DNA of 64,000 nt from Roseiconus nitratireducens (GCF_008629675.1 NZ_VWOX01000013.1:1-64000), one strand, 5' to 3'. Counted from the first letter of the stretch, positions 26,877 through 36,646 are shown. The notes: generated by a model not told the origin, from the sequence alone. Made by a program: numbers and translations.

Positions 26877-28277
26877 ATGAAACGATTCGTCACTCACTTG
26901 TCGCTGCTTGCGGCTGGTGCGATGGTCGCGACCGGATGCGTACCGACTCGCCACAATCTGCCGCCGGAACAGCACCTAATGGAACCCGGTCCCGGCGTGG
27001 GCGGTCCTGGCCCCGGCGTACTGGGGCCTCAACCGTATTACGGCGCAACTGGCACCGCTGGCGGACCGGTCGGTGGACTGGCCAAGGTGGAATCGCCGGC
27101 CGACGTGCCGTCGGAACTTGCCGAGGTCGGCAGCGAGATCAAACAAGTCGGCTACGTCGAAGGGTTTGACGGGGACGCGGCGTGCAGTTGTGGAAGCGGC
27201 TGCAACGACGGCTCCTGCAGCACCAGCGGTGGCCGCACCGCGGGTTGCTTCGGCGGCGGTCCCGGAATCCCGATTCCGCCCGGTGGTGGAGTCCTGGGGG
27301 CCGGTGGCGGTGGCGCAGGCGGCATGATGGCGCCCGTCCCGCAAGCCGTTCAGGTGACGTTCGCGCGTCCCGAAGGCATGCAGGTTCGTTACGACCAGGC
27401 CGGAGGCGGGTACTTTGATAGCGACCCGCTGATCGTGCCGGCGCGGCAGAACTTTCCCCAAGGCGGGCTGTATCGTGTCAAATTGACGAACATTCCCGAC
27501 CGCCAGGGATTGGAACTGTACCCGACGATCGAATTGGCGTTTGCCAATCCGCGCACCGGGGCCTACCTGGCACACAATTCCATTCCGATTCAATTCGACG
27601 ACGAAGACTTTGACCAGGTGGTCACCGGTAACTTTGTCACCAAGGTTTTGTACCTGCCCGATCCCGATTTTCAGGGGCCCGCCCTGGCCGGGATCGACAC
27701 GCTGGTCAGCACCCGTTTGGATCCGGGCATCGACCCGATTGTTGAAGCCGACCGTCGCGGATCGATCTTGGCGATCATTCGGTTGGGTGACAAAGACATC
27801 GAGATGCCCGGTTCGGGATTCGATGGCGTCGGTGCGATCGCTCCGCCGATCGCCGGCTTGCCCACTCCGTTCGCCATGGCCTCGACCGAAGGCTGCGGAC
27901 CGGCCGGAGCCGGTAATTACGGTGGCAACTGCTCACCGCTTCCGCCCCAGTTGCCCGGCATGGTCGCCGGCGTGACGGCACCGCAGTACGGCATGCCGAT
28001 GAGCGGCACGCCAATCGGATTGCCCGGACCGCCGCACATTCCGTTGGGAACTCCCGCGGGCTTGAAGAAGCACGTGATGAAGAATCACACGCCGATGCAC
28101 ATCCCGCAGCCGGTCGAGAAACTCAAGATGTCGGTGCGACACCAGCCCGGATACAGCTATCCGAATCCGGTCAGCCGCGTCCACATCACCGAGCAGAACA
28201 TCCATCCCGGTGTGCCGCTTGGACGAGGACTCTACCAGCACCAGAGTCAGTCGGTTGATCCCAACTGTCAGCCGTAG
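26877..28277 (+). CDS. Gly/Pro/Cys-rich lipoprotein
   Basis: 466 residues. A lipobox ends V-A-T-G-C at about residue 21 from the ATG at 26877. Residues about 95-125 hold a Cys cluster (CSCGSGCNDGSC, then C). A Gly-rich linker follows. A conserved beta module (YRVKLTNIPDRQGLELYPTIEL) is shared with the next gene. The tail is Pro/Met/His-rich. Nothing here shows an enzyme. First of three co-directional envelope genes. Confidence 0.75.
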   Translation: MKRFVTHLSLLAAGAMVATGCVPTRHNLPPEQHLMEPGPGVGGPGPGVLGPQPYYGATGTAGGPVGGLAKVESPADVPSELAEVGSEIKQVGYVEGFDGDAACSCGSGCNDGSCSTSGGRTAGCFGGGPGIPIPPGGGVLGAGGGGAGGMMAPVPQAVQVTFARPEGMQVRYDQAGGGYFDSDPLIVPARQNFPQGGLYRVKLTNIPDRQGLELYPTIELAFANPRTGAYLAHNSIPIQFDDEDFDQVVTGNFVTKVLYLPDPDFQGPALAGIDTLVSTRLDPGIDPIVEADRRGSILAIIRLGDKDIEMPGSGFDGVGAIAPPIAGLPTPFAMASTEGCGPAGAGNYGGNCSPLPPQLPGMVAGVTAPQYGMPMSGTPIGLPGPPHIPLGTPAGLKKHVMKNHTPMHIPQPVEKLKMSVRHQPGYSYPNPVSRVHITEQNIHPGVPLGRGLYQHQSQSVDPNCQP

Positions 28278-28352
28278 CAACGGCGGACCAACTCTTGGGC
28301 TGAAGAGTTGAAAGTTGAGGAAAGCGAGCGGCGTCGGCATCCGTCAACACGG

Positions 28353-29219
28353 ATGTCCGACGCCTGCTGCGTCACCTGCCAGACGTTGTCCCTGACACAC
28401 GTCATGTTTGAATTCGCAGACCGGATGAACGCAACCATGCGAAGCAGAATTGGGAACTCGAACGCCACCGAACTGGCCTTGGCCGGTGATTCCGTCCGCA
28501 TCGGCGGCGGTTTGATGCTCTGGTGGTGGTGCTCCTTGGCCCTGGTCACCGTCATGATCGCCAGTCAGGCCGGCGCCGTCGAACCGGGGCGACCGCTGCC
28601 GCAGCGTTCCGGACATCCGCTGTATCACCGATCGCTTCCCCCGGGGGCGATTTGGCAAAGTCCCCACGCCTCCGCCGCGGCGCCCCAAAGCACGTTTCAG
28701 CCGGTGGCCTTTTCCGGACCGGGGTCGACGACCTTTGCGATGCCGGAGTTCGGCGTCTTCGGTCAGTCGGAACCGCGTTTGATGGCGGGTTTGATGGTCG
28801 GAGCGGTGTATCGCTTTCAGGTCACGAACATTCCCGGTGCGGCGGGAGCGGAACTGTTCCCCACGGTTGAACTGATCGGACGCACGTACCCGCCGCCGGG
28901 GTTGGAGACGCTGTATCCGATCCCGATCAATTTCAGCGCATCCGATTTGGCTGAAGCGTTGGACGGCAACCTCGTGACTCGGGTGATCTATCTGGAGGAT
29001 CCTCAGACCGCGACGCCGCTGGCGCAAGAAGTCACCGATTCTCGACCGATCGACATCCCGGCAGACCAGGACGCCCTGGCGACCGCCGACTCCTACGGTC
29101 GGCCGATCGCCATCGTGCGGATTGGTTCGGTGTCGCCACCGCGAAGTCCGGAATTGGCTCCGCAGTTCTTTTTTGGGCATCCGACTTGGGCGCCCATTTT
29201 CCAGCCCGAAACGCCCTGA
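28353..29219 (+). CDS. Exported protein sharing a module with the preceding lipoprotein
   Basis: 288 residues with the ATG at 28353. Other starts are possible (TTG 28308, ATG 28404, 28425 or 28437), because a signal-like hydrophobic stretch (LMLWWWCSLALVTVMIA) follows all of them. The module YRFQVTNIPGAAGAELFPTVEL matches the preceding gene's YRVKLTNIPDRQGLELYPTIEL, and the downstream segments align too. Ends in a Pro/Gln-rich tail. Confidence 0.65.
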   Translation: MSDACCVTCQTLSLTHVMFEFADRMNATMRSRIGNSNATELALAGDSVRIGGGLMLWWWCSLALVTVMIASQAGAVEPGRPLPQRSGHPLYHRSLPPGAIWQSPHASAAAPQSTFQPVAFSGPGSTTFAMPEFGVFGQSEPRLMAGLMVGAVYRFQVTNIPGAAGAELFPTVELIGRTYPPPGLETLYPIPINFSASDLAEALDGNLVTRVIYLEDPQTATPLAQEVTDSRPIDIPADQDALATADSYGRPIAIVRIGSVSPPRSPELAPQFFFGHPTWAPIFQPETP

Positions 29220-29290
29220 GCCGCCAAGCCTGAGCCGCCAAGCCTGAGCCGCCACGCCTGAGCAGCCACGCCTGAGCAGCCGAGCCCGCC
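29215..29290 (+). repeat. 14-bp tandem repeat just after a stop codon
   Basis: The unit CCGCCAAGCCTGAG occurs exactly or nearly so about four times from 29221 (29221-29234, 29235-29248, 29249-29262, 29263-29276), with a degenerate fifth copy. Because 14 is not divisible by three it does not look like coding repeat growth. It separates the second and third genes of the lipoprotein group. Confidence 0.85.
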
Positions 29291-29316
29291 AACCGGAACG
29301 CCCGTCAGATTCTCTC

Positions 29317-30684
29317 ATGGACAAGTCATCGCTCATGTTCAAACGCTTTGCCCTCGCGATCGGCGCCTCGGGAGTCTTGGTCGTTGCCGGTTGTCAATCG
29401 GCGACACCGTGGGCCCGACCGACCGCCGTGTCGCCCGCAGCCCAACCAGCGTCCACCTCGCCGTCTCCAAACGCCGCGACAAGGACGCACGCTGGCATTA
29501 CCGATCCGGCACCGACACAACGTCAAGCGATGACCGTCGACGTCCCGGTGACGCAGCCCTCGGTCACAACCGCTTCGGGCCAGACCTCCGTGGCAGTCCG
29601 CACGGCGTTCGATTCCAATTCCGCTCCGCCATCCGATACCGTCCAACAGGTTCGCTTCACCGACCGTGGTTTACTTTCCTGTGGCGCCGGCTGCGGCGGT
29701 TGCCGCGCCTGTCAATCCGGAGCGAATGCGTGCCAGCCCAGTGTCGGAACCGTCCCGTTGCCCGAACGACAGATGCTGGATCCTCAAGAGTTCATTTGCA
29801 ATGGTGGTGACGTGCCGCCGGAAGCCCGGGTGCTCCGGGACGATCAACTGGCCGGCGTGGAACCGCAAGACGCGGTGGTGCAGTACACGACCCAGGCCGG
29901 TGACATTCATGTCCAACCCAGCTCGCGAGTCTGTCTGTACTCGCCGCGTTTCGGATCCGTCCGGCAAGTCAGTTCGGCCGTTGCCGGCGAAAAGGCGATC
30001 GGATTGTCGGGCGCCTCGCAACCTGTTGGACCCACCGGAATCAACCTGAATCTGCCGAGCTTGGCGGTGAACGACATCGACGAACTTGGTCGTGCCGACG
30101 TCGCGATGCGAGTCGATGCGATGCGTGACCGCAATCGCGGTGTTCCGGTCGACGGTATCGTGCAACTGGAAGTCGCCGAGGACGTGCTGCAGATTCTGGC
30201 CACTTTGGATTTCACCGCGCTGAACCGACTGGACGAATCGCAGATCGCCATCCTGGAACAGGGAGCCGTCGCCGCCCAAGTCTGGACCATCCGCGACGCC
30301 GTGGAAGTGATGATCGAAAGCTTGCAGCCGCCCGTCCTGATTCGGGACACCAAGGTCGAAGCACTGGTCAAATACGATTTCCCGGACGCCGGGCGATTGG
30401 AGGTGATCAAGGTCGCCGACAAGTCGCACGCGCAACTGGGCGAAGAAGTCACCTTCGCGATTCACGTCCGCAACGTCGGCGATTCGGAAGTCACCTCCGT
30501 GGAATTGGCTGACAGCCTGATCCCAAGGCTGGAGTACGTCGAGGGATCGCAATCCTGCGATCGTGACGCAGAATTCTCGACGACGATCAATCAGGCCGGT
30601 TCGCTGTGGCTGAATTGGAAACTGACCGAGCCGTTGCCGGTGGGTGAGACCGCGTTGATCGAGTTCAAATGCCGGGTTCGCTAG
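29317..30684 (+). CDS. Cys-rich lipoprotein with C-terminal DUF11 domain
   Basis: 455 residues. A lipobox V-A-G-C sits at about 26. A Ser/Thr/Pro-rich linker is followed by a Cys cluster (CGAGCGGCRAC about 122-132, plus C at 140). The last 85 residues are a DUF11/OmcB-type beta domain: VTFAIHVRNVGDSEVTSVEL and LPVGETALIEFKC. Chlamydial OmcB is a Cys-rich envelope protein made of such domains. Its context with another Cys-cluster lipoprotein suggests a disulphide-linked envelope layer; this is inferred. Confidence 0.78.
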   Translation: MDKSSLMFKRFALAIGASGVLVVAGCQSATPWARPTAVSPAAQPASTSPSPNAATRTHAGITDPAPTQRQAMTVDVPVTQPSVTTASGQTSVAVRTAFDSNSAPPSDTVQQVRFTDRGLLSCGAGCGGCRACQSGANACQPSVGTVPLPERQMLDPQEFICNGGDVPPEARVLRDDQLAGVEPQDAVVQYTTQAGDIHVQPSSRVCLYSPRFGSVRQVSSAVAGEKAIGLSGASQPVGPTGINLNLPSLAVNDIDELGRADVAMRVDAMRDRNRGVPVDGIVQLEVAEDVLQILATLDFTALNRLDESQIAILEQGAVAAQVWTIRDAVEVMIESLQPPVLIRDTKVEALVKYDFPDAGRLEVIKVADKSHAQLGEEVTFAIHVRNVGDSEVTSVELADSLIPRLEYVEGSQSCDRDAEFSTTINQAGSLWLNWKLTEPLPVGETALIEFKCRVR

Positions 30685-30690
30685 ATCCGC

Positions 30691-30713
30691 CGTCAGGCAC
30701 AGCCTGACCTACC
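30691..30713. repeat. Short palindromic repeat (GTCAGGCACAGCCTGAC type)
   Basis: GTCAGGC-ACA-GCCTGAC is a perfect hairpin ending in CTACC, placed just after a stop codon. One copy in this window. Confidence 0.5.
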
Positions 30714-30966
30714 GCAGCTGAATCAGTGACATGCAGCGGTGCCACTATCTTGGGCAGCCTGCCCGAGGCGGTTGCATGAGCGACCCAGGCGGGGCTCCAG
30801 CCAGTCCTCGCTGCCGCATGTTTTTGCCGTGTTTTTTGCTGTTTCTGGGACGGCGCTCCGGTCCAGTGGTGGCGGTACAGTTTGTGCAGCGTTTTTTGGC
30901 GGCGGCGTACCCCGATGCCGCCGGCCCGCACGCGGAAGGTGCTGGCCTCCACTTCGCCGGATCCAA

Positions 30967-32433
30967 ATGATGGGAAACGTCACACCGATGCTCCGCTCGC
31001 ACCTGAAAAACCAAGCCAACGAATCGATCGACACGCATCAGAAAGCATTGGGGGTCAATTTGGATCCTCGCCGATACGGCACCTTCGCCGAAATCGGTGC
31101 CGGGCAGGAGGTCGTTCGATGGTTCTTTCGGGTCGGAGGCGGTGCGGGAACGATCGCCAAGAGTATCTCGGCCTACGACATGAAGGTCAGCGACGCCATC
31201 TACGGGCGCGCTTCACGCTACGTGTGTCGGGAACGGCTGCAGGCCATGCTCGATTACGAGCACACGCTGAATCTGGATCGACTCCGCGAAGTTCGCGGGG
31301 ACACCACGGCCTTCTTCACGTTTGCCGACACCGTGTCGGCCCGCAATTACAAAGGCACCAATGAATGTCACGGATGGATGGGGATCAAGTTCCAGGCCCA
31401 CCCCCGTGATGACGACAGCCAGATCATCATTCACGTCCGGATGCTTGATGGCGAAGCGGCCTTGCAACAAGAGGCACTCGGGATCGTCGGCGTGAATCTG
31501 ATTCACGGCGCCTTCGCGCTGCATCACGAACCGGAGTTGTTGGTCGATTCGCTTTTGGACGGGCTGAATACATCGCGAATCGAGATCGACATGATCGAGT
31601 TCTCGGGCATCGCGTTTCGCCACGTCGATAACCGATTGATGAGCCTGAAACTGGTGGAACTGGGGCTCAGCGGCGCCGCCATGTTTGCGTCCAACGGCGA
31701 AGTGCTGCAGCCATCGGAGATCTTTTACCGCAAAGCGATTCTGGTGGAACGAGGAAGCTTTCGGCCGGTTTGCAACGTCAATCTGGACATGCTCCGCTGC
31801 GCTCACGAAAAGTTTTCACAGCTTCCGTCGGTTGCGGGGAAGGAGATTGTTCAGGTGATGGAGATCACGATGAATAATCTGAAATCCGAAGGGCAGATCG
31901 ACCTCTTGGATTTTCTGGCTCGCGCCGATGTGATGGCGACCTGCGGGATGCCGGTGTTGATCTCTGACTACTCACGCTACTTTCGTCTCGCCGCCTACCT
32001 GTCGCGGTACACCAAGGAGACCATCGCGATCACGATGGGGGCGGGCAGTTTGATGGAGTTGTTTGACGAGAAGTACTACACGACGCTGGAAGGCGGGATC
32101 CTGGAATCGTTCGGCAGGCTGTTTAAGAACGACCTGAAGATCTACGTCTACCCGTTGCAAAACCAGGAGACGGGCGAGCTGATGACCAGCGACAGCCTGG
32201 AAATCAAACCGGAATTGCGGCAACTGTACGGGTACCTGCAGGATCGCGGGGGCATCAATCACCTGGATAATTTCGATCCGGAATGTTTGAAGGTTTTCTC
32301 TCGCGAGGTGTTGGCGAAGATCAAGTCGGGAGATTCCCATTGGGAATCGATGGTTCCCGATTCCGTTGCCGAAGTCATCAAACGAAAGAACTACTTTGAC
32401 TACCGCTCCGACGTTTCATCGCAGGCCGGGTGA
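30967..32433 (+). CDS. Conserved protein of unknown function
   Basis: 488 residues from the ATG at 30967; the upstream open frame reads as GC-rich noise. It lacks a signal peptide and transmembrane helices, so it is cytosolic. Conserved-looking blocks include FAEIGAGQEVVRWFF, ISAYDMKVSDAIYG, ECHGWMGIKFQ, FRLAAYLSRYT and ILESFGRLF. Related database entries carry unrelated labels such as TonB receptor or nucleotidyltransferase that nothing in the sequence supports. I see no nucleotide-binding or metal motif. Confidence 0.75.
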   Translation: MMGNVTPMLRSHLKNQANESIDTHQKALGVNLDPRRYGTFAEIGAGQEVVRWFFRVGGGAGTIAKSISAYDMKVSDAIYGRASRYVCRERLQAMLDYEHTLNLDRLREVRGDTTAFFTFADTVSARNYKGTNECHGWMGIKFQAHPRDDDSQIIIHVRMLDGEAALQQEALGIVGVNLIHGAFALHHEPELLVDSLLDGLNTSRIEIDMIEFSGIAFRHVDNRLMSLKLVELGLSGAAMFASNGEVLQPSEIFYRKAILVERGSFRPVCNVNLDMLRCAHEKFSQLPSVAGKEIVQVMEITMNNLKSEGQIDLLDFLARADVMATCGMPVLISDYSRYFRLAAYLSRYTKETIAITMGAGSLMELFDEKYYTTLEGGILESFGRLFKNDLKIYVYPLQNQETGELMTSDSLEIKPELRQLYGYLQDRGGINHLDNFDPECLKVFSREVLAKIKSGDSHWESMVPDSVAEVIKRKNYFDYRSDVSSQAG

Positions 32434-32439
32434 AGTGTG

Positions 32440-32575
32440 GTAGCCACGCTCGCCAGAGCGTGGAAAACGCAGCGCCGCCACCGTCTGGCGACGGTAGCTA
32501 CCCCGTGAGGTAGCCACGCTCGCCAGAGCGTGGAAAACGCCACGTCGAGGTAGCCACGTTCGCCAGAGCGTGGGA
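32440..32575. repeat. Palindromic repeat cluster (family A), three copies
   Basis: GTAGCCACGCTCGCCAGAGCGTGG at 32440-32463, at about 32510-32532 and at 32550-32573, the last with one change. The companion hairpin (ACCGTCTGGCGACGGT) lies between the first two. The cluster sits between the convergent ends of two genes and could end both transcripts. Confidence 0.82.
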
Positions 32576-32579
32576 AACA

Positions 32580-35558
32580 CTATGTTGGCGGCTTGTCCGA
32601 CAAGGTTTCTTCGATCGCCTGGCGGAGGTTGTCACCCAATTTGGGCCCTCCTCCGACAAACAGGCGGACGATCTTTCCGGTGCGATCAATGACGACGGTT
32701 TGTGGGATCGCATTGGCCTGGTAGCGGGCGGCGGCGACTCCGTCGATATCCAGCGCCACGTCGGGCGAAATGTTCAGACGCTCGAGTGTCTTGCGAATCG
32801 GTTCCGCGGTTTCTTGCAGGTTGACCGCGACCAAACGCACTTCGTCGGAATCGAACTCACCAACCGTTTCTTCGATGACGGGCATTGCCTGCAAACAGGG
32901 GCCGCACCAGGTGGCCCAGAAATCCAGCACCAGAACCTTGCCCTGCTGCTCGGAAACGCGGAACCGTCCGCCGTCAAGAAGATCCAGCGTGAAGTCTTCC
33001 GCCTGGGTACCGACCAGGGCCGATCCGGTTCCGTTGTCACCGCCCTCGCCGTCCTCCGCCAACATCGGCTCGGGCGCATCGAGCAGTTTCCAGTCACTGT
33101 AGGCCGGCGGGTCCGCGGTCTTGCTGGGGGCGTCGCCGAACATCAACTCGTCAACGTCCGCCAAGGTGATCTTGGCTTCGCCCAGCAGCGGATGGTGCCC
33201 GATCAGCACGCCGTCAGACAGTTTTTCGGCGACCAGGGACATTCGATTCCCGCCTCGTAACACCGCGCGGACTTCCAGCCCCTCCCCGGCGGCTTCGGGT
33301 TCTTTAGAAGCATCGTCGTCCGCAAGATTCTGCGGGGCTTCGTCAACCTCTGTTTCCTTGGGATCCGTTTCCTCCGCGTCGTCGTCGGATTCCGGAGCCT
33401 TTTCCCACAGCCAGATGATCTTGGAGACCACCGAACGGGGAATCTCGATCGTTTCCAATCGTGTCTGGACTTCCAGGGTTTCGTCGGACAGTCGGATCAA
33501 TCGGCAACGAAGCAGGTCGCCATTGGTGGCAACGATCAAGTGGGTGGGAGGGTTCTTTTTGCGAATTCGCGGGACCGTCAATAGCCGTTCCCGATCGACG
33601 GGATCGACTTGCGGATCGGAACCGACGGCCAATTGAACGACACGAACCTTCTCGGTGGGCAAGGTGGTCTGAGTCGTTGATTCGGATTCAAACGTCACCA
33701 CGTTTTCATCGATGGATTGGACTTTTGCCGGAATGACCTCACCGGTCCGTAGGTGCACCGACCGGGGCGTGGGAGCAGCGACCCGGTTCTCCGGTTGGTT
33801 GCTGAATGCGTTGACGATCACGTTCATCAGTCCGCCACGCCGCTGGCGGGCCTGGCGAGCACGCTTCTCTGCGGCTTCACGTTGCAGACGCTGCTGTCGC
33901 ATGGCCGGCGTCTCCGGCGGCGGCGGGTCGCGATAAACCAGACGACCGCTGAACGACGGCAGGAACGCGGCGGCGGCGGTCGCGTCACGGGGTTCGAACC
34001 GAATCGGCCCGCTGTCCGATGCCGGATCGGTGTCGATCAGCCGACCGTAGAACTGTCCGTTGTCGGTTTCCAAGCGTGGTAGCCCCGAACTTGGCTTGGA
34101 GTCGTTCTGACGCGCCGCTCCCGTGATCGACACGCTGCGGAGATCGGCCACCGGGATCGACAAGCGATTCTGCAGCGAAGTCGGTTCCAGGGTGACCTGA
34201 TCCTTGCCGGTCTGAATGAGCACTCCCGTCAACCGGTGGCCGCCGTGCGTCGCGATTTGAACTTCGGGTCCTTTTTCGGTGGGCTTCTCGTCGGAGGGCT
34301 TTTCGTCGGTGGGCTTTTCGTCGGCAGATCCCTGTGGCGGGTCGGTATCGTCCGCGTCGGAAGATTCACCGGTCTCCGTTGATGACAAGTTGACCGAAAT
34401 CAATTGATCGGCGGCGATGGACGATTCCTGCTGCTGGGAATCTTTCAGCGTCCATTGATCACCGTCGATTCCGGTCCACGTCCCTTGTCGAGTCGAGCCG
34501 TCGGTCAAATAAAAGACGTCGATTCCGGCCGATGGCTCTGCATCGGCTGGGGCGGCCAACTCCAGGACTCTGAGAAAGTCCAGGCTGGTATTCCCCTTGA
34601 TGTTGGTCAGGCGAATCGATGGATGCACGGGGCAGGGAGCGGTTGTTTGCAATTGGATCACTCCGAGCTCCTCGCCCTGAAACGACGAGACAACCATTCG
34701 GCTGGATTTCTGGTCCAGGTCGATGGTCAATTTCGCCTGACCGTTCCAATGGGAGGTCGGCCCCAGCGAGGCGACATCGGCCATGTCTTCCCACTCTCGC
34801 ACCAGCACCAATTGGTCCTGCCAAACTTCGATGCGAAACGCGTTCTCGTAAGAGGACTTGGAATTGCCGCGATCAACGCCAATCGCCAGCACGAAGTTGG
34901 GATCGTCGGCCCAGGAGAGTTCCAATTCGATTCGCGCGTGCGCGGGCAATCCGATCTGCCGAAACAATGCGGCACCTTCTTGATCGGTCGTCAGCCGACC
35001 GCCACGCATTTGCCAGCGTCCTTCAAGTTGTTGCCAAACCTGCTCCGAATCGTTCTCTCCCCAGTCACCGATTTCTCCTGGGCCGGTAAAAACAACGGCT
35101 TTCCCGTCGTCCCAGTTCGAGATCCGGCGAATCGTCTTGCGGGCGATGGACCGTTTGCCAAAGGCCGGGGTGTCCAGCGTCACGGTGGAGGAATCAACAT
35201 CCACGATCGACCCGAAGAGTCGGTCTCCCTGTGCCAGTTCGACCAGAAAGGCTCCACGAGCCGGTGGGTCAGATTCATCGGTGGGAAAAGCAAAGTCGTA
35301 CACCTTTGCCAGATCGAACCGAAAGGGTTCAGCGAATTGGGGGTGTTGCCAAGCAACCGACAAATCTGGTTCGTCGACCGACGCGGAAAGCTTTCCCGCA
35401 ATCTGGTCTCCGTTGACGGTCCGCAACAGGCCCACCGGGGCGTCGGCGGACGACCGATCATCGGCCGGCGCCGGTGCGACAAGCGAGAGTACCGCCAGGC
35501 ACGCGAAGCCGAGTCGTCCGGCGGTTGCGATTGATTGGAGACGACGCATCAATCTCAT
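32580..35558 (-). CDS. Large exported protein: beta repeats plus C-terminal thioredoxin domain
   Basis: 992 residues from the ATG at 35558; a GTG at 35564 overlaps the upstream stop. After a signal peptide come about eight copies of a 40-50-residue beta module of the form nG-d.i.G.l...d.v.l......i (for example VNGDQIAGKL, LAQGDRLFGSIVD, HLRTGEVIPAKVQ, TNGDLLRCRL). A jelly-roll-like insert lies near 165-340 (WQQLEGRWQMRGG) and an acidic Glu/Lys repeat near 395-435. The last 150 residues are a TlpA-type thioredoxin with FWATWCGPCL. Last gene of the MoxR/VWA operon; likely acts on disulphides outside the membrane. Confidence 0.85.
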   Translation of the reverse strand: MRLMRRLQSIATAGRLGFACLAVLSLVAPAPADDRSSADAPVGLLRTVNGDQIAGKLSASVDEPDLSVAWQHPQFAEPFRFDLAKVYDFAFPTDESDPPARGAFLVELAQGDRLFGSIVDVDSSTVTLDTPAFGKRSIARKTIRRISNWDDGKAVVFTGPGEIGDWGENDSEQVWQQLEGRWQMRGGRLTTDQEGAALFRQIGLPAHARIELELSWADDPNFVLAIGVDRGNSKSSYENAFRIEVWQDQLVLVREWEDMADVASLGPTSHWNGQAKLTIDLDQKSSRMVVSSFQGEELGVIQLQTTAPCPVHPSIRLTNIKGNTSLDFLRVLELAAPADAEPSAGIDVFYLTDGSTRQGTWTGIDGDQWTLKDSQQQESSIAADQLISVNLSSTETGESSDADDTDPPQGSADEKPTDEKPSDEKPTEKGPEVQIATHGGHRLTGVLIQTGKDQVTLEPTSLQNRLSIPVADLRSVSITGAARQNDSKPSSGLPRLETDNGQFYGRLIDTDPASDSGPIRFEPRDATAAAAFLPSFSGRLVYRDPPPPETPAMRQQRLQREAAEKRARQARQRRGGLMNVIVNAFSNQPENRVAAPTPRSVHLRTGEVIPAKVQSIDENVVTFESESTTQTTLPTEKVRVVQLAVGSDPQVDPVDRERLLTVPRIRKKNPPTHLIVATNGDLLRCRLIRLSDETLEVQTRLETIEIPRSVVSKIIWLWEKAPESDDDAEETDPKETEVDEAPQNLADDDASKEPEAAGEGLEVRAVLRGGNRMSLVAEKLSDGVLIGHHPLLGEAKITLADVDELMFGDAPSKTADPPAYSDWKLLDAPEPMLAEDGEGGDNGTGSALVGTQAEDFTLDLLDGGRFRVSEQQGKVLVLDFWATWCGPCLQAMPVIEETVGEFDSDEVRLVAVNLQETAEPIRKTLERLNISPDVALDIDGVAAARYQANAIPQTVVIDRTGKIVRLFVGGGPKLGDNLRQAIEETLSDKPPT

Positions 35559-35560
35559 GG

Positions 35561-36646
35561 TCACCGCTCGTAAATCGGCAGAAAACGAAAATTCAAGGCC
35601 ATCGCCAGCAATGACAGCGACGTGTCGGCCGGTTTGCCGAACTGACCCGAGAAGCTGCCATCATCTTGCTGGTCCGCTTTCAATTCAGTGATCAGCTGGC
35701 GGTTCCACTTTTCCCACGCTTCGACATCCCCCTGGAACAATGCCTGCGCCTGGTAGTACTGCGCGTAGCGCTGATAGGCTCCGGCGGGTTGTTCCAAACG
35801 CGTGGTCAGGGAACTGAGTGTGGCTTTGAACTCGGGCATGTCCTTTCGCCGGGCCACGGCGTAGACCAGCGTGCCGATCGAAATCCGCGCGACCGAATCA
35901 TCGAATCCGCCCACGCCCGAATAGGCCACCTGGCCTGAGGGACTAGTCATCGACTTGAAGTACGCGACCCCACGATCGATCGCTTCGTCGGGGACTTCGA
36001 TGCCGGCGTTCCGCGCGGCCAGCAAGCCCACCATCACGGCGCCGCTGACGGAGGTGTCGGCGTCGGTGGCGTCCGGTCCGTATCGCCAGCCGCCGAAGCG
36101 GTTCTTTTTCTGGGAGGTCACCGCGCCGCGGACGGCCAGTTCCAAGGACCTGCCCAGCGAACGCTGTGCGTTGGCGTCCGCCGACGTCCACAGTGACGCT
36201 TCATGCACGGATCCATAGGCTTCCGCCAAAGCGAGCATTGCGAACCCGTGGTTGTACATGCTGGTATGGCCGGTCTGTCCGCCCAGGATTCCGGTGTTGG
36301 GGTCTTGGCTTTGAACGATGTTGCGCAATCCGCGTCGCACGTTGCCGCTGTAGATCCCAAAATTCGGGTCTTCGCCGGATGCCAGAAATGCCATCACCGC
36401 CATCCCCGTGACACCGGGGCCGGCGTAGCTTCCGCCTGACCAGTCGCCGCCTTCGGTTTGGGAGGAGGCGAGATACTTGAGTCCTTTCTCATACAGTTCC
36501 CGAACGTCGCGGGGGACCACGTCGCCCATCTGCGCGGTCGGGTATTGTGCCTGAGCTGCAGAGAACGGAAGACACGCCAGCAGTCCCAGTGTGCAAAGAC
36601 GCTGGATCATGAAAGCCCGGGTCCTGCTTCGACTTTGGTCACTCAT
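35561..36646 (-). CDS. Exported alpha/alpha-toroid (squalene-cyclase-like) protein
   Basis: 361 residues. A signal peptide ends AAQA-Q. The mature protein repeats helix pairs with Gly-rich turns: GLKYLASSQTEGGDWSGG, LRNIVQSQDPNTGILGG and LKADQQDDGSFSGQFG. This is the prenyltransferase/squalene-cyclase/alpha-2-macroglobulin TED type of toroid. The acidic DxDD or DDxxD motifs of cyclases are not evident, so it may be a structural relative. Start overlaps the upstream stop by 8 nt. Confidence 0.82.
   Translation of the reverse strand: MSDQSRSRTRAFMIQRLCTLGLLACLPFSAAQAQYPTAQMGDVVPRDVRELYEKGLKYLASSQTEGGDWSGGSYAGPGVTGMAVMAFLASGEDPNFGIYSGNVRRGLRNIVQSQDPNTGILGGQTGHTSMYNHGFAMLALAEAYGSVHEASLWTSADANAQRSLGRSLELAVRGAVTSQKKNRFGGWRYGPDATDADTSVSGAVMVGLLAARNAGIEVPDEAIDRGVAYFKSMTSPSGQVAYSGVGGFDDSVARISIGTLVYAVARRKDMPEFKATLSSLTTRLEQPAGAYQRYAQYYQAQALFQGDVEAWEKWNRQLITELKADQQDDGSFSGQFGKPADTSLSLLAMALNFRFLPIYER

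Noticed and set aside
29215-29290. Possible CRISPR-like or coding repeat
   Set aside because: The units are 14 bp with no spacers, the period is not a multiple of three, and no cas genes are present.
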